Assembly: GCF_027257935.1 (NCBI RefSeq)
Contig: NZ_JANZKW010000002.1
Span: 434,001 to 498,000 of the forward strand
DNA length: 64,000 bases
Reading direction: 5' to 3'
From: Chitinimonas sp. BJYL2
GTDB lineage: Bacteria > Pseudomonadota > Gammaproteobacteria > Burkholderiales > Chitinimonadaceae
In this document: positions 46,730 to 57,789 of the stretch, piece after piece
Layout of the letters: each line of letters starts with the position of its first letter
Position numbering within the stretch: the first letter of the stretch is position 1
Program-made: the position numbers and the translations under genes
The notes under the pieces: generated by a model
What the model was told of the DNA's origin: nothing
The model's database searches: none
The model's input: only the letters and a program-made list of their open reading frames with translations

Positions 46730-46808
46730 GACAACTCCTCGGAAAGATGGGTGAGAGACCGCAGGGATGCGGGCCCGCAGACCAATCTAGCCCAAAGCGT
46801 GCCAATCC

Positions 46809-47216
46809 TCACCGGTCACCACGCGAAAAAGCATCCAGCTGGCGACGCAGTTTCTTGCTGGGCCGGCCCTTTAGATCGGGATGATCGAATGTGGGCGCTA
46901 AGGCGCGTTCAACCTTGCGTTGCGCGCGTGCCTGCTGACTGGCGTCGGTTTCGGCATAAAGTTGCCGGGCTGCGTCAGCCGGGCCGCGCTTGTCGCTGAG
47001 GGCCAACACGGTGATTTCGTATTCATCACCGGCCGTCAGCACCCGTAGCACTTCACCGACTTTGAGATGTCGCGCCGGCTTGGCGCGATCACCACCAATG
47101 CGTACATGGCCGGCGTCAATCGCGTCGGTCGCCAACGAACGGGTTTTGAAGAAGCGCGCGGCCCAGAGCCATTTGTCGAGCCGGGTACCGGCCTCCTTGT
47201 CCTCGTCGCGCGCCAT
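46809..47216 (-). CDS. hslR: Heat-shock RNA-binding protein Hsp15 (S4 domain)
   Basis: The 135-residue protein starts MARDEDKEAGTRLDKWLWAARFFKTRS. The S4 domain has AGHVRIGGDRAKPARHLKVGEVL and a basic C-terminus (LKGRPSKKLRRQLDAF). This matches Hsp15, which rescues 50S subunits carrying nascent chains after heat shock. It lies 6 bp after the SDR gene, so the two are co-transcribed. Confidence 0.9.
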   Translation of the reverse strand: MARDEDKEAGTRLDKWLWAARFFKTRSLATDAIDAGHVRIGGDRAKPARHLKVGEVLRVLTAGDEYEITVLALSDKRGPADAARQLYAETDASQQARAQRKVERALAPTFDHPDLKGRPSKKLRRQLDAFSRGDR

Positions 47217-47222
47217 GGTCGC

Positions 47223-48002
47223 TTATGCCACCGAAGTGCCGACGAACTCGGCCTCATTGAAGCGCAGGGTCTGGCCACGCATTTCACGGCTGGCGGGGCC
47301 GGCCAGCCACAGGAACAGGTTGCGCATCTCGCGCATCTGCGGGAGCTGGGCCATATCTTCACCGGGGTGGGTCTTGAGCCGGAACGGGCTGCGCACCGGG
47401 CCAGGAATCAGCAGGTTCACGCGCGGCATCGGGTCTTTGTCCCATTCGTCCGCGGCAATCGTTGCCAAGGCCGCCTGCGCCGCGCGGGTCACCCCGAAAC
47501 CACCCCAGTAAGCCTTGGGGTTCAAGCCGTGTTGCTCGCCCACGATGACCACCGACGGATTATCGGACTTCTTCAGCAGCGGCAGACAGGCGCGGCTGAT
47601 CGCAAACGGCGCGGCCACATTCACCCGGAACATGCTGACCCACTCTTCGAGCTTCTGGTTCGTAAGCGGCGACAGGTGATTGAAGCCATTGGCGCAATGG
47701 ACAATGCCATCGAGCTGGTCGAATTCCTTCCAGATCAGGTTGGCGAAGTTCACGCAGTCCTGATCCGTCATGGCTGCCAAGTCCACCGGAATGGCTGCTG
47801 GCTGCGGGCCGCCGGCGGCTTCAATAGCGTCGTAAACCTTGCCCAGTTTCTTCTCGTTACGGCCCACCAGGATCACCGTAGCGCCGTGCTCGGCAAAGGC
47901 CATTGCGGCCACCTCGCCCAGCCCCTGGCCGGCACCGGTCACCAGAATGACACGGTCTTTGAGGTAGTCGGCGGGCGGCGTGAAGTCTTGCCAAGGCTGC
48001 AT
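47223..48002 (-). CDS. SDR-family oxidoreductase, YciK-like
   Basis: The 259-residue protein has the nucleotide loop LVTGAGQGLGEVAAMAF (T-G-x3-G-x-G) and NGFNHLSPL. The usual SDR Ser-Tyr-Lys triad appears altered: the region after VVIVGEQHGLNPKAYWGGFGVTRAAQAAL gives Y and then G-x-x-x where K is expected. It resembles YciK, whose substrate is unknown. It is the first gene of an SDR-hslR operon. Confidence 0.82.
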   Translation of the reverse strand: MQPWQDFTPPADYLKDRVILVTGAGQGLGEVAAMAFAEHGATVILVGRNEKKLGKVYDAIEAAGGPQPAAIPVDLAAMTDQDCVNFANLIWKEFDQLDGIVHCANGFNHLSPLTNQKLEEWVSMFRVNVAAPFAISRACLPLLKKSDNPSVVIVGEQHGLNPKAYWGGFGVTRAAQAALATIAADEWDKDPMPRVNLLIPGPVRSPFRLKTHPGEDMAQLPQMREMRNLFLWLAGPASREMRGQTLRFNEAEFVGTSVA

Positions 48003-48138
48003 GTCAGGTTCCTGCGGGGGTGTTCGACAAAGGCGGGAAGTTTACCACGCGCCCCCTGCCCCACTTTGATCTGACCTAACATGAACGCAGACAAACGCAG
48101 CACAGACCGCTCTCCGTTCACACACACGCAGGAACACC

Positions 48139-48531
48139 ATGGCCAAAGTCGAAAAAACCGATGCCGAATGGCGCGCGCAGCTGACCGATACGCAATACCG
48201 CGTCACCCGCCATGCCCATACCGAGCCGCCCTTCACGGGAATCTACTGGGATACCACCACGGACGGCACCTACAACTGCATCTGCTGCGGCACGCCGCTA
48301 TTCATCTCTGACACCAAGTTCGATGCCGGCTGCGGCTGGCCCAGCTTCTGGCAGGCGCTGCCCGATGTGGTCAAAGAGAAGCGCGACATGAGCCACGGCA
48401 TGATCCGCACCGAAATCCTGTGCGCCAATTGCGATGCCCATCTGGGCCATGTATTTGACGATGGCCCCGGACCTACCGGCCTGCGCTACTGCGTGAACTC
48501 GGCGTCCATTGATCTCGACCCCAAATCCTGA
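48139..48531 (+). CDS. msrB: Methionine-R-sulfoxide reductase B
   Basis: The 130-residue protein starts [15 protein letters not shown]. It has zinc ligands CICCG and CANCD, the substrate pocket CGWPSFW, and the catalytic Cys in [11 protein letters not shown]. It reduces methionine-R-sulfoxide in proteins with thioredoxin. No MsrA fusion is seen. Confidence 0.95.
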   Translation: MAKVEKTDAEWRAQLTDTQYRVTRHAHTEPPFTGIYWDTTTDGTYNCICCGTPLFISDTKFDAGCGWPSFWQALPDVVKEKRDMSHGMIRTEILCANCDAHLGHVFDDGPGPTGLRYCVNSASIDLDPKS

Positions 48532-48591
48532 ACCCGGCTCGTGCGCCGCAGCGGTAAAATGGCGGGCAAATCCGCCAGCAAGGACAGCATC

Positions 48592-49593
48592 ATGTACATC
48601 GTCGTCACCGGCGCGGCCGGCTTTATCGGCTCGAACCTCGTCAAGGCACTCAACGAGCGCGGCATCACCGACATCATCGCAGTCGATCATCTCAAGCAGG
48701 GCGACAAGTTCCGCAACCTTGTCGATTGCGAGATTGCGCACTACATCGACAAGGACGACTTCATCGAGCAGCTCGATGCCGGTGATTTTGATGGCGAGAT
48801 CGACGCCATCCTCCATCAGGGCGCGTGCTCCGACACGATGGAGCCGGACGGCCAGTACATGATGGACAACAACTATCAGTACTCGCTGGCCCTGCTTGAT
48901 TACTGCCAGGCCGAGGAAATCCCGTTCATCTATGCGTCCAGCGCCTCGGTGTACGGCGGCGGCAGCGTGTTCAAGGAAGAGCGCGAGTTCGAAGGCCCGC
49001 TCAATGTCTACGGCTATTCCAAGTTCCTGTTCGACCAGATCGTCCGCCGCCGCTTCAATGAGCTGAATGCCCAGGTCGTGGGTCTGCGCTACTTCAACGT
49101 CTACGGCCCACGCGAGACCCACAAGGGCCGCATGGCTTCGGTGGCTTTTCACCACTTCAACCAGTACCGCGAAACCGGCAAGGTCAAGCTGTTCGAAGGC
49201 ATCGAAGGCTATGCCAATGGCGAGCAGCGCCGCGATTTCATCTCGGTGGAAGACGTGGTCAAGGTCAATCTGCACTTCCTCGACAACCCCAAGGTATCCG
49301 GCATCTTCAACTGCGGCACGGGTCGCGCGCAGAGCTTTAACGAACTGGCCGCCGCCAATGTGAACGCCTGCCGCCGTCACCAGGGCAAGACGGCACTTAC
49401 GCTGGATCAGCTGGTGGCAGAAGGCATCATCGAGTACATCCCCTTCCCCGAGGCGCTCAAGGGCAAGTACCAGAGCTATACCGAGGCCGATGCCAGCAAG
49501 CTGCGCAATGAAGGCGGCTACAAGGACGACTTCCTCACGGTGGAACAAGGCGTCAGCCAATACATAGATTGGCTCGCCGCCCGCGCCGGATGA
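48592..49593 (+). CDS. hldD: ADP-L-glycero-D-manno-heptose-6-epimerase
   Basis: The 333-residue protein starts [20 protein letters not shown]. It has the NAD loop G-x2-G-x2-[12 protein letters not shown] and [12 protein letters not shown] (catalytic Tyr-x3-Lys), and the HldD-specific [21 protein letters not shown]. It makes the heptose precursor of LPS inner core. The stop overlaps the recX start (ATGA). Confidence 0.95.
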   Translation: MYIVVTGAAGFIGSNLVKALNERGITDIIAVDHLKQGDKFRNLVDCEIAHYIDKDDFIEQLDAGDFDGEIDAILHQGACSDTMEPDGQYMMDNNYQYSLALLDYCQAEEIPFIYASSASVYGGGSVFKEEREFEGPLNVYGYSKFLFDQIVRRRFNELNAQVVGLRYFNVYGPRETHKGRMASVAFHHFNQYRETGKVKLFEGIEGYANGEQRRDFISVEDVVKVNLHFLDNPKVSGIFNCGTGRAQSFNELAAANVNACRRHQGKTALTLDQLVAEGIIEYIPFPEALKGKYQSYTEADASKLRNEGGYKDDFLTVEQGVSQYIDWLAARAG

Positions 49594-50036
49594 GCGAACT
49601 TCGCAACAAAGCCCTCAAGCTGCTCAATGGCCGAGAGCATTCGCGCGCCGAGCTGCGCCGCAAACTCATATCGCGCGTAGAGACCAGCGATAGCGAAGTC
49701 GATGCCCTGCTCGACGAGCTGGAAGGCAGGAACTGGCTGTCGGATGCGCGCTTCGCCGCAGCTTATGTCAGCGCGCACGCGGCACGCTTTGGCAAACTGC
49801 GCATCCAGCATGATCTTCGCGAACGCGGCGTAGCGGATGCCTTGATCGAAACAGCGCTGGCGGCCATGAACGAAGAAGACGACGAACTCAGCCGCGCCCG
49901 CAACGTCTGGCAAAAAAAATTCACCGCGCTGCCGCAAGACGCCCGCGAGCGCGGCCGGCAAATCCGCTTCCTGCAGGCGCGCGGCTTTGGTTTTGATGTG
50001 ATCCGCCGTGTACTCGGCGGACTGGGCGATGACTGA
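49590..50036 (+). CDS. recX: Regulatory protein RecX
   Basis: The 148-residue, all-helical protein starts [22 protein letters not shown], followed by [32 protein letters not shown]. That is the triple helical repeat pattern of RecX, which restrains RecA filaments. recA is not next to it. It overlaps hldD and the VanZ-like gene by a few bases, forming a tight unit. Confidence 0.88.
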   Translation: MSELRNKALKLLNGREHSRAELRRKLISRVETSDSEVDALLDELEGRNWLSDARFAAAYVSAHAARFGKLRIQHDLRERGVADALIETALAAMNEEDDELSRARNVWQKKFTALPQDARERGRQIRFLQARGFGFDVIRRVLGGLGDD

Positions 50037-50403
50037 AACCTGGCTGCGGCGACTGGCCGCACTGGCGGGTACGGCCATGGCCACCGGTATCCTGATCGGT
50101 TCACTGATACCCAACCCGCCCTCGCCCGATGTGGCGCAAGGCGACAAGCTCATGCATCTGGCCGGTTACGGTGTGCTGGCCTTTTGCTGGGCCAGCGCCT
50201 TGCCGGCACACCGCCTGCGCGTGTGGCTGGCTTGCGCACTCTATGGCGTGCTGATTGAAGGCCTGCAAGGACTCACCGCGTATCGCAGCCTCGATGGCTG
50301 GGACATGCTGGCCAATGCACTGGGTGCCGCACTGGGCTGGCTGGCCGCCACGCTCGCCTGCCGGCTGGCGCGCGTGGTGTTGGATCGACGCCAAGCTGTC
50401 TAA
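50029..50403 (+). CDS. VanZ-like membrane protein
   Basis: The 124-residue protein has four hydrophobic helices. It shows SLIPNPPSPDVAQGDKLMHLAGYGVLAF and the motif GLQGLTAYRSLDGWDMLANALGAALG, a VanZ pattern (P-x-x-x-R-x-x-x-x-D-x-x-x-N). The function of most VanZ relatives is unknown. The ATG at 50029 overlaps the recX stop. Confidence 0.8.
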   Translation: MTETWLRRLAALAGTAMATGILIGSLIPNPPSPDVAQGDKLMHLAGYGVLAFCWASALPAHRLRVWLACALYGVLIEGLQGLTAYRSLDGWDMLANALGAALGWLAATLACRLARVVLDRRQAV

Positions 50404-50524
50404 CCATTCATCCGGCCCGGCAACGGTTCGTCGCAGTCTGCTCGCCCGCTCCATCACATCACGCTTATCCTCGCGCGGCATCCCGGCACCAAGCCGGCTC
50501 GACCCGATTCCACGCAGGATTTGT

Positions 50525-52609
50525 ATGAAAACCCTTCTGATTTCCGTTGCCCTGGCCGCTAGCGGCCTGCATGCATCGGCCGGTACCGCGGCCGATCCTT
50601 ATCAGTGGCTTGAAGACGTCGGCGGCGAAAAGGCGCTTGATTGGGTCAAGGCCCGCAACGCCACCAGCCGCGCCATGCTCGAAGCCCAGCCCGGCTTTGC
50701 CGAACTGCGTGGCGAGATCAAGGACATTCTCGATTCCAAGGCGCGCATTCCCTACGTGGAGAAGATGGGCAACTGGTACTACAACGTCTGGCGCGATGCC
50801 GAGCACCCGCGCGGCCTGTGGCGGCGTACCACGCTGGCCAGCTACCGCACGGCCAACCCAGAGTGGGAGACCGTGCTCGACTTTGATGCGCTGGCCAAAG
50901 CCGATAACGAGAACTGGGTTTACAAAGGCAGCGATTGCCGTCGCCCCGCCTACGACCGCTGCCTGGTACGCCTCTCGCGTGGCGGTGCCGATGCCGTGGT
51001 GGTGCGTGAATTCGATCTGGGCACCAAAACCTTCGTCGCCGATGGCTTCACCCTGCCCGAAGCCAAGCAGGACGTTACCTGGCAGAGCCGCGATGCGCTG
51101 TTTGTCGGCACCGACTTCGGCGCCGGTTCGATGACGGACTCGGGTTACCCCCGCGTGATCAAACTCTGGCAGCGCGGCACCCCGCTCAGCGCCGCCAGCA
51201 CCGTATTCGAGGGTCAGCAGACCGATGTATCGGTTTCGGCTGCCGTCTACACCAAGGGCGATCATCGCTACGAAATCATCCAGCGCGGCATCACTTTCTA
51301 CACCAGCGCCTCCTTCCTGCGCGAAGGCGACAAGCTCAGCCGGATTGATGTGCCTGAACATGCCGAGGTCAGCTTCTTTGGCCCGCAACTGATGGTTACC
51401 CTGCGGGAAGCCTGGACGGTGGGCGGTAAAACCCATCCCGCCGGCAGCCTGCTGGCGATCGACTTTGCCGAGTTCCGCGCTGGCAAGCGGGACTTCACCA
51501 CCCTGTTCACGCCCACGGCCACGGCTGCGCTAGAACGCGATGGCATTACCGCCACCCGCAATCATGTGCTGCTGTCGGTGCTCGATAATGTGAAGGGTCG
51601 CGTGATCGAGTGGCGCTTTGCTGATGGCAAGTGGACCCAGCGCGAGGCCAATGTGCCCAAGCTGGGCAGCCTGTGGATCAGCGGGATCGATGCCGATGAA
51701 TCGGACGATTACTTCTTCTCCCATGTCGATTTCCTGACCCCGGATTCGCTGTATCTGGCCCAGGCTGGCAGCGACAAGCAAGAACTCCTCAAGCAGCGCC
51801 CAGCCTTCTTTGATGCCAGCGGCTTCGAGATTGCCCAGCAGTTCGCCAAATCGAAGGACGGTACCCAGGTGCCTTACTTCATCATCAAGCCCAAAGGCCT
51901 GAAGGCCAATGGCAAGAACCCGACCCTGCTCTACGGCTATGGCGGCTTTGAAGTCAGCATGACGCCGCGCTACTCGCCCGGCGTGGGCAAAGCCTGGCTG
52001 GAAAAAGGCGGCGTGTACGTGATCGCCAATATCCGCGGTGGTGGAGAATATGGCCCGCGCTGGCACCAGGCCGCCCTCAAGGCCAATCGCCAGAAGGCTT
52101 TTGATGATTTCATCGCCGTGGGTCAGAGCTTGATTCGCGCCAAGATCACCCAGCCCAAGCATCTGGGCATCATGGGCGGCAGCAATGGCGGCCTGTTGAT
52201 GGGCGTAATGATGACGCAGCGCCCCGATCTGTTCGGCGCCGTGGTCTGTCAGGTGCCGCTGCTCGACATGCAGCGCTACAACAAGCTGCTGGCCGGTGCA
52301 TCGTGGATGGGTGAATACGGCAATCCGGATGACGCCAAGGAATGGGCATTCATCCGCAAGTACTCGCCTTACCACAATGCCAAAGCGGGGGTGAAGTACC
52401 CGAACGTACTGTTCACCACCTCGACGCGCGACGACCGCGTCCACCCCGGCCATGCCCGCAAGATGATGGCCAAGCTCGAAGGTCTGGGCGTGAAGAACGT
52501 CTGGTACTACGAGAACATGGAAGGTGGTCATGCCGGCGCGGCCGACAACAAACAGAAGGCTGACATGACGGCGCTGGAGTACAGCTTCCTCTGGAAGATG
52601 CTCAAGTAA
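50525..52609 (+). CDS. Secreted prolyl oligopeptidase (S9A family)
   Basis: The 694-residue protein starts MKTLLISVALAASGLHASAG, a signal peptide. The beta-propeller region opens with DPYQWLEDVGGEKALDWV. The C-terminal hydrolase domain has GGSNGG (nucleophile Ser), TRDDRVHPGHA (Asp) and GGHAGAADN (His). It cleaves peptides after proline, probably in the periplasm or outside. GGATTTGT before 50525 is a weak ribosome site; the perfect terminator at 52632 ends the gene. Confidence 0.92.
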   Translation: MKTLLISVALAASGLHASAGTAADPYQWLEDVGGEKALDWVKARNATSRAMLEAQPGFAELRGEIKDILDSKARIPYVEKMGNWYYNVWRDAEHPRGLWRRTTLASYRTANPEWETVLDFDALAKADNENWVYKGSDCRRPAYDRCLVRLSRGGADAVVVREFDLGTKTFVADGFTLPEAKQDVTWQSRDALFVGTDFGAGSMTDSGYPRVIKLWQRGTPLSAASTVFEGQQTDVSVSAAVYTKGDHRYEIIQRGITFYTSASFLREGDKLSRIDVPEHAEVSFFGPQLMVTLREAWTVGGKTHPAGSLLAIDFAEFRAGKRDFTTLFTPTATAALERDGITATRNHVLLSVLDNVKGRVIEWRFADGKWTQREANVPKLGSLWISGIDADESDDYFFSHVDFLTPDSLYLAQAGSDKQELLKQRPAFFDASGFEIAQQFAKSKDGTQVPYFIIKPKGLKANGKNPTLLYGYGGFEVSMTPRYSPGVGKAWLEKGGVYVIANIRGGGEYGPRWHQAALKANRQKAFDDFIAVGQSLIRAKITQPKHLGIMGGSNGGLLMGVMMTQRPDLFGAVVCQVPLLDMQRYNKLLAGASWMGEYGNPDDAKEWAFIRKYSPYHNAKAGVKYPNVLFTTSTRDDRVHPGHARKMMAKLEGLGVKNVWYYENMEGGHAGAADNKQKADMTALEYSFLWKMLK

Positions 52610-52631
52610 GCCCGCATTTGCCGGCCATCAG

Positions 52632-52659
52632 GACAAAGCCCGCCACTGCGGGCTTTGTC
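52632..52659. terminator. Hairpin terminator after the prolyl oligopeptidase gene
   Basis: GACAAAGCCCGC-CACT-GCGGGCTTTGTC has perfect 12-bp arms 22 bp after the stop. The T-run is short and inside the arm (TTTG). Confidence 0.75.
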
Positions 52660-52793
52660 ATATAAGCAAAATGTCATAGACCATTGATTCGGCAAGGATT
52701 CGTGCATAATCCGCCGACTTGTTATCGCCACAACCATCTCGTTCCGAAGGTGGCTTTCGCCGGTGCCCCCAAGCATCGCAGGAGGATAGGCAG

Positions 52794-54896
52794 TTGAAAC
52801 GCTGGCTCGAAGCATGCACCCCCAAGACCGCCCGCTTGCGCATCCTGTGCGTGTTCCTGCTGGTCAATCTGCTGGCCACGGTGGCCTATACGCTGTTCAT
52901 CTGGGATCTTAAAGCCACCAGCGCTCGTGAAGCGATTGATGCCCGATTGGTTGCCGGCGTCAGTGCGGCACCCAAGATCATCGGCCAGGCCTATCTCGAC
53001 AGCGCCAACAAGCCGGACGCCATTGACCCGGCCCGCTATACATCCTTGGTGCGCTTGCTCAACGATTACTGCCAGCGCACCGGGGTGCGGTATGTCTATG
53101 TGTTCGAGCAGGTGCAAGGCCAACTGGTCTACATTGCCGATGCCGCCGATGACGATGAAATCCGCATCGACAACTACGGTCACTTCTACCAGCTCTACGA
53201 ACCCGTTCCCAATCCCGCCATTCTGGACACGCTGCGTACCGGCAAAACCAACTTTGCCGAATACCGCGACCGGTTCGGCCACTTCCGCTCGGTATTCCAG
53301 CGTATCCATCGCAGCGACGGCAGCGCGCTGGTGGTGGGCGCCGATGTCGATATCCGCTATCTGCGCGGTGAGCTGACCAAGGCGCTGCAGCAATCCATCG
53401 GTATCGGTGTGGTGATCTTCCTGCTGGGTGCGGCAGGCTCCATCTGGCTGGCACGCATGATCAGCAACCCGCTGGCGCGGCTCGCCAACGCTGTGGATCA
53501 ACTCGCCGAAGGCGAATATCACACCCGCGTTGAGGTCAAAGGCCGGGATGAGATCGCCCATCTGGCGCTGGCCATCAATGCCATGAGTACCGCCATTGAG
53601 GAGCGCGAACGCGACAAGGATCGCCTGCTCGACCAGCTCGCGCGCAACGAAGCCGCGCTGGAAGCGCGCGTGGCAGAGCGGACGCGCGAACTGGCCGAAC
53701 TCAATACCGCCCTGTTGCAGCATGAGGCCGAACTGGAAGCCGCGCGCGCGCAGGCCGAAGATGCCTCGCGGATGAAATCCCTGTTCCTGGCGAACATGAG
53801 CCACGAAATCCGCACGCCCATGAACGGCATTCTTGGCATGTCGCACCTCGCCCTGATGACGGAACTCAATCCCAAGCAGCGCGACTACGTCGAAAAAATC
53901 CAGCGCTCCGCCAAGCACCTGCTGGGCATCCTCAACGACATTCTCGACTTCTCCAAGGTCGAGGCTGGCAAGCTCGATCTGGCCTGTACCGAATTCTCCG
54001 TGCGCGATGTGTTTGACCATGTCGCCAACCTGCTGGCCGAACCCTGCGCGCAAAAGGGGCTGGCCTTCAGCATGGAGATCGATCCAGCCCTGCCTGCCCG
54101 GTTGATGGGCGACCCGCTCAGACTGGGGCAGATCCTCCTTAACTTCAGCAACAACGCCGTCAAGTTCACCGAGCATGGCTGTGTGACCCTGCGTGCCCGC
54201 CCACAGCAACAGCAGGACAAGACGCTCAGCCTCTATGTTGAGGTCGAAGACACCGGCATCGGCTTGTCCGATATCGAGCAGGCGCAGCTATTCCAATCGT
54301 TCCAGCAAGCAGATGCGACCACCACCCGTCGCTATGGCGGCACCGGCCTCGGTCTTGCCATCGCACGCCAGCTGGCGCTGCTGATGGGTGGAGAGGTGGG
54401 CGTGCGCAGCCAGCCTGGTCAGGGCAGCACATTCTGGCTACGTGTGCCCATGACCCTTCCGGGCAGCCCCTCCCAAACGCCCCCAGCGACGGCCGGCCAG
54501 CCCGCCGTCAGCGGCCTGGGGGGCTATCGCGTCCTGCTGGTGGAGGACAACGAGATCAATCAGGAGATCACCAGCTACCTGCTCAAGCGTGCAGGCGTGA
54601 CGGTGGAGGTCGCCAGCAATGGCGAGCAGGCGCTGGCAGCGCTGGGCAAGGCAGATTTTGATCTGGTGCTGATGGACATGCAGATGCCCATCATGGACGG
54701 CATGACGGCCACCGCCCGAATCCGCAGCCAAGCCGCGCTCAGCAACCTGCCCATCATCGCCCTGACGGCGAATGCACTCAGCACCGACCGCGAACGCTAT
54801 CTGCAAGCTGGGGTCAGCGATTACCTCGCCAAACCCATTGAACCAGACCAATTGTTTGCCATGTTGCAACGCTGGCTGCCCACACGCGTGAGTTGA
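52794..54896 (+). CDS. Hybrid sensor histidine kinase/response regulator
   Basis: The protein has about 700 residues from the TTG at 52794, chosen because AGGAGG lies 9 nt before it. TM1 is at about 15-35. A periplasmic sensor follows ([22 protein letters not shown]), then TM2 and HAMP, and a coiled coil ([18 protein letters not shown]). Next come the H-box [14 protein letters not shown], an ATPase domain (GTGLGLAI), and a receiver with [11 protein letters not shown], phosphorylatable LVLMDMQMP and a Lys in LAKPI. No HPt domain is present. The output is unknown. Confidence 0.92.
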   Translation: MKRWLEACTPKTARLRILCVFLLVNLLATVAYTLFIWDLKATSAREAIDARLVAGVSAAPKIIGQAYLDSANKPDAIDPARYTSLVRLLNDYCQRTGVRYVYVFEQVQGQLVYIADAADDDEIRIDNYGHFYQLYEPVPNPAILDTLRTGKTNFAEYRDRFGHFRSVFQRIHRSDGSALVVGADVDIRYLRGELTKALQQSIGIGVVIFLLGAAGSIWLARMISNPLARLANAVDQLAEGEYHTRVEVKGRDEIAHLALAINAMSTAIEERERDKDRLLDQLARNEAALEARVAERTRELAELNTALLQHEAELEAARAQAEDASRMKSLFLANMSHEIRTPMNGILGMSHLALMTELNPKQRDYVEKIQRSAKHLLGILNDILDFSKVEAGKLDLACTEFSVRDVFDHVANLLAEPCAQKGLAFSMEIDPALPARLMGDPLRLGQILLNFSNNAVKFTEHGCVTLRARPQQQQDKTLSLYVEVEDTGIGLSDIEQAQLFQSFQQADATTTRRYGGTGLGLAIARQLALLMGGEVGVRSQPGQGSTFWLRVPMTLPGSPSQTPPATAGQPAVSGLGGYRVLLVEDNEINQEITSYLLKRAGVTVEVASNGEQALAALGKADFDLVLMDMQMPIMDGMTATARIRSQAALSNLPIIALTANALSTDRERYLQAGVSDYLAKPIEPDQLFAMLQRWLPTRVS

Positions 54897-54908
54897 ACCC
54901 GCAAAGCA

Positions 54909-54937
54909 CCGCAGCGCATACGCCAGCGCTGCGGTTT
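54909..54937 (+). terminator. Hairpin terminator before alaS
   Basis: CCGCAGCGC and GCGCTGCGG form a 9-bp stem followed by TTT, 13 bp after the hybrid kinase stop. Confidence 0.7.
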
Positions 54938-54988
54938 AAGGCATAATTGACGGCTATTTTCCGACTTTCAGCCTGGATAGCCCGTCCC

Positions 54989-57607
54989 ATGCGTACCACC
55001 GAGATTCGCCAGAAATTCCTCGCCTTCTTCGAGTCCAAAGGCCATCAGGTCGTGGCCTCCAGCCCGTTGGTGCCGGGCAACGATCCGACCATCATGTTCA
55101 CCGTGGCCGGCATGGTGCAGTTCAAGGACGTGTTCCTGGGCTTTGACAAGCGCGCCTACAGCCGCGCCGCTACCAGCCAGAAGTGTCTGCGCGCCGGCGG
55201 CAAGCACAACGATCTGGAAAACGTGGGCTACACCGCCCGCCACCACACCTTCTTTGAAATGCTGGGCAACTTCAGCTTTGGCGATTACTTCAAGCGCGAC
55301 GCCATCGTCTACGCCTGGGAATTCCTTACCAGCCCAGAATGGATGGGCATCCCCAAAGAAAAGCTGATGGCCACGGTGTATGCCTCCGACGACGAGGCTT
55401 ACGACATCTGGCACACCGTGGTCGGTTTGCCCGCTGACAAGATAGTGCGCATTGGCGACAACAAGGGCGCGCCCTACGCCAGCGACAACTTCTGGGCCAT
55501 GGGCGATACCGGTCCCTGCGGCCCCTGTTCCGAAATCTTCTATGACCACGGCCCCTCGGTTGCCGGCGGCCCCCCCGGTTCGCCCGATGAAGACGGCGAC
55601 CGCTTCATGGAAATCTGGAACAACGTGTTCATGCAGTTCAACCGCGACGAGAGCGGCACGCTGCACCCACTGCCCAAGCCCTCGGTTGATACCGGCATGG
55701 GTCTGGAGCGTATCTCCACCGTCTTGCAGGGCGTGAAGTCCAACTACGAAACCGACATTCTGGCCGAGCTGGTCAAGGCTGCCGCGCGTGAAACTGGCGT
55801 GCCCTACACGCAGGATCAGCCCTCACTCAAGGTGATTGCCGACCACATCCGCGCCTGCGCCTTCCTGGTGGCCGATGGCGTGATGCCCAGCAACGAAGGC
55901 CGTGGCTATGTGCTGCGCCGTATCATCCGCCGCGCAATTCGCCACGGTTACAAGCTGGGCCAGAAGGGTCTGTTCTTCAGCAAGCTGGTGGCCGACCTGG
56001 CCCGAGTGATGGGCGATGCCTACCCGCAACTCGTCGAAGGCCAGGCTCGCATCACCGCCGCGCTCAAGGCCGAAGAAGAACAGTTCAGCCGCACGCTGGA
56101 AACCGGCATGAGCCTGCTCGACAAGGCACTCGAAGGCGGCAAGACCGTGCTCGACGGCAAGACCGCCTTCCTGCTGCACAGCACCTACGGCTTCCCGATT
56201 GACCTGACTGCTGACGTCTGCCGCGAACGCAATGTGCAGGTGGACATGGCTGGCTATGAGAAGGAACTGGCCGAAGAACAGGAACGCGGCCGTGCTGCCG
56301 GCAAGTTCAACGCCGCCGCCAATGTGGAATACAGCGGTGCCGATACGGCCTTTGAGGGTTACGACAAGGCCAGCAGCAACGCCAAGGTACTGGCGCTGTA
56401 CAAGGATGGCGCCGCAGTTACCGCACTCAACGCCGGCGACGAAGGCGTGGTCGTGCTCGACAACACCGCTTTCTACGCCGAGGGTGGTGGTCAGGTCGGC
56501 GATACCGGCACGCTGACGGCGGCTGGCACGCTGTTCAATGTGACCGACACGCAAAAGGTCAAGGCCGCAGTATTCGGCCACCAGGGCACGCTCGCCAGCG
56601 GCAGCCTCAAGATCGGCGATGCCGTTACCGCCACCATCGATACCAGCAAGCGCATCGCCACGGCCCGCAACCACTCGGCCACCCACTTGCTGCACGCCGC
56701 CCTGCGCGCCGTGCTGGGCACCCATGTGCAGCAGAAGGGCTCGCTGGTGAACAGCGAACGCACCCGTTTCGACTTTGCCCACACGCAGGCGGTGACGGCC
56801 GAGGAACTGGCCAAGATCGAGGCACTGGTCAATCGCGAGATCGCCCTCAACCACCCGGTGTCCGCCACCATCATGAAGCAGGACGACGCGCTCAAGGCCG
56901 GGGCCATGGCCCTGTTCGGCGAGAAGTACGGCGACGAAGTGCGCGTGCTCAAGATGGGTGAGTTCTCCACCGAATTGTGCGGCGGCACCCACGTGCAGCG
57001 CACCGGCGATATCGGCTTCTTCAAGATCGTGTCCGAAGGCGGCGTGGCCGCCGGCATCCGCCGCGTCGAAGCCGTGACCGGCGAAGGCGCTGTGGCTTTT
57101 GTGCAGGACATGGAACGCGAGATCAAATCGGCCACCGCCTTTATCGGCGCGCAGCCGGGCGATCTGCTGGGCAAGCTCGAAAAGTTGCACTTGGAGCAGA
57201 AGGCACTGGAAAAGGAACTGGCCAAGCTCAAGGGCAAGCTCGCCGCCAGTGCTGGCGACAGCCTGTTTGAGCAAGCTGTGGACGTGAATGGCGTGAAGGT
57301 GCTGGCTGCGCAAGTGGACGGTGCCGACAACAACGCCCTGCGCGAGATGGTGGACAAGCTCAAGGACAAGCTCGGCAGCGCTGCCATCGTGCTGGCCTCG
57401 GTCGTGGACGGCAAGGTTGCGCTGGTTGCGGGCGTCACCGCCGACAAGACCGGCAGTATCAAGGCTGGCGAACTGGTCAACTTTGTCGCCCAGCAGGTCG
57501 GCGGCAAGGGCGGTGGCCGCCCCGATATGGCCATGGCCGGTGGCACTAATCCGGCAGGGCTGGCGAGTGCGCTGGCTGGTGTGGCGGATTGGGTGCGCAG
57601 CAAGTAA
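54989..57607 (+). CDS. alaS: Alanyl-tRNA synthetase
   Basis: The 872-residue protein starts [20 protein letters not shown]. It has class II motifs ([22 protein letters not shown]), the editing-domain zinc site [13 protein letters not shown] and [14 protein letters not shown], and a C-terminal coiled coil and C-Ala domain with [15 protein letters not shown]. It charges tRNA-Ala. It is of full normal length (E. coli 876). Confidence 0.97.
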   Translation: MRTTEIRQKFLAFFESKGHQVVASSPLVPGNDPTIMFTVAGMVQFKDVFLGFDKRAYSRAATSQKCLRAGGKHNDLENVGYTARHHTFFEMLGNFSFGDYFKRDAIVYAWEFLTSPEWMGIPKEKLMATVYASDDEAYDIWHTVVGLPADKIVRIGDNKGAPYASDNFWAMGDTGPCGPCSEIFYDHGPSVAGGPPGSPDEDGDRFMEIWNNVFMQFNRDESGTLHPLPKPSVDTGMGLERISTVLQGVKSNYETDILAELVKAAARETGVPYTQDQPSLKVIADHIRACAFLVADGVMPSNEGRGYVLRRIIRRAIRHGYKLGQKGLFFSKLVADLARVMGDAYPQLVEGQARITAALKAEEEQFSRTLETGMSLLDKALEGGKTVLDGKTAFLLHSTYGFPIDLTADVCRERNVQVDMAGYEKELAEEQERGRAAGKFNAAANVEYSGADTAFEGYDKASSNAKVLALYKDGAAVTALNAGDEGVVVLDNTAFYAEGGGQVGDTGTLTAAGTLFNVTDTQKVKAAVFGHQGTLASGSLKIGDAVTATIDTSKRIATARNHSATHLLHAALRAVLGTHVQQKGSLVNSERTRFDFAHTQAVTAEELAKIEALVNREIALNHPVSATIMKQDDALKAGAMALFGEKYGDEVRVLKMGEFSTELCGGTHVQRTGDIGFFKIVSEGGVAAGIRRVEAVTGEGAVAFVQDMEREIKSATAFIGAQPGDLLGKLEKLHLEQKALEKELAKLKGKLAASAGDSLFEQAVDVNGVKVLAAQVDGADNNALREMVDKLKDKLGSAAIVLASVVDGKVALVAGVTADKTGSIKAGELVNFVAQQVGGKGGGRPDMAMAGGTNPAGLASALAGVADWVRSK

Positions 57608-57624
57608 TCGTCCCTGCGCAAAAC

Positions 57625-57655
57625 AAAAAAGCCGGCTTGCACGCCGGTTTTTTGT
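57625..57655. terminator. Bidirectional intrinsic terminator after alaS
   Basis: An A-run, then GCCGGC-TTGCAC-GCCGGT and a T-run, lie about 20 bp after alaS. They can serve transcripts from both sides. Confidence 0.85.
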
Positions 57656-57789
57656 TTTGCCAAGTCCATCTCGAATCGCTGAATGCTATCAAACGTCTAG
57701 GCCGCCTTGTCCCGATATCGCTGCCGGATTGACCGGCATGTCCTGGTGCAATGCGCTGCGCTTATTGCACCCTACGCGGCCGAGTGGCG

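Noticed and set aside
55823-57313. Long minus-strand open frame opposite alaS
   Set aside because: AlaRS is certain on the plus strand; the opposite frame has biased composition and no recognisable domain.
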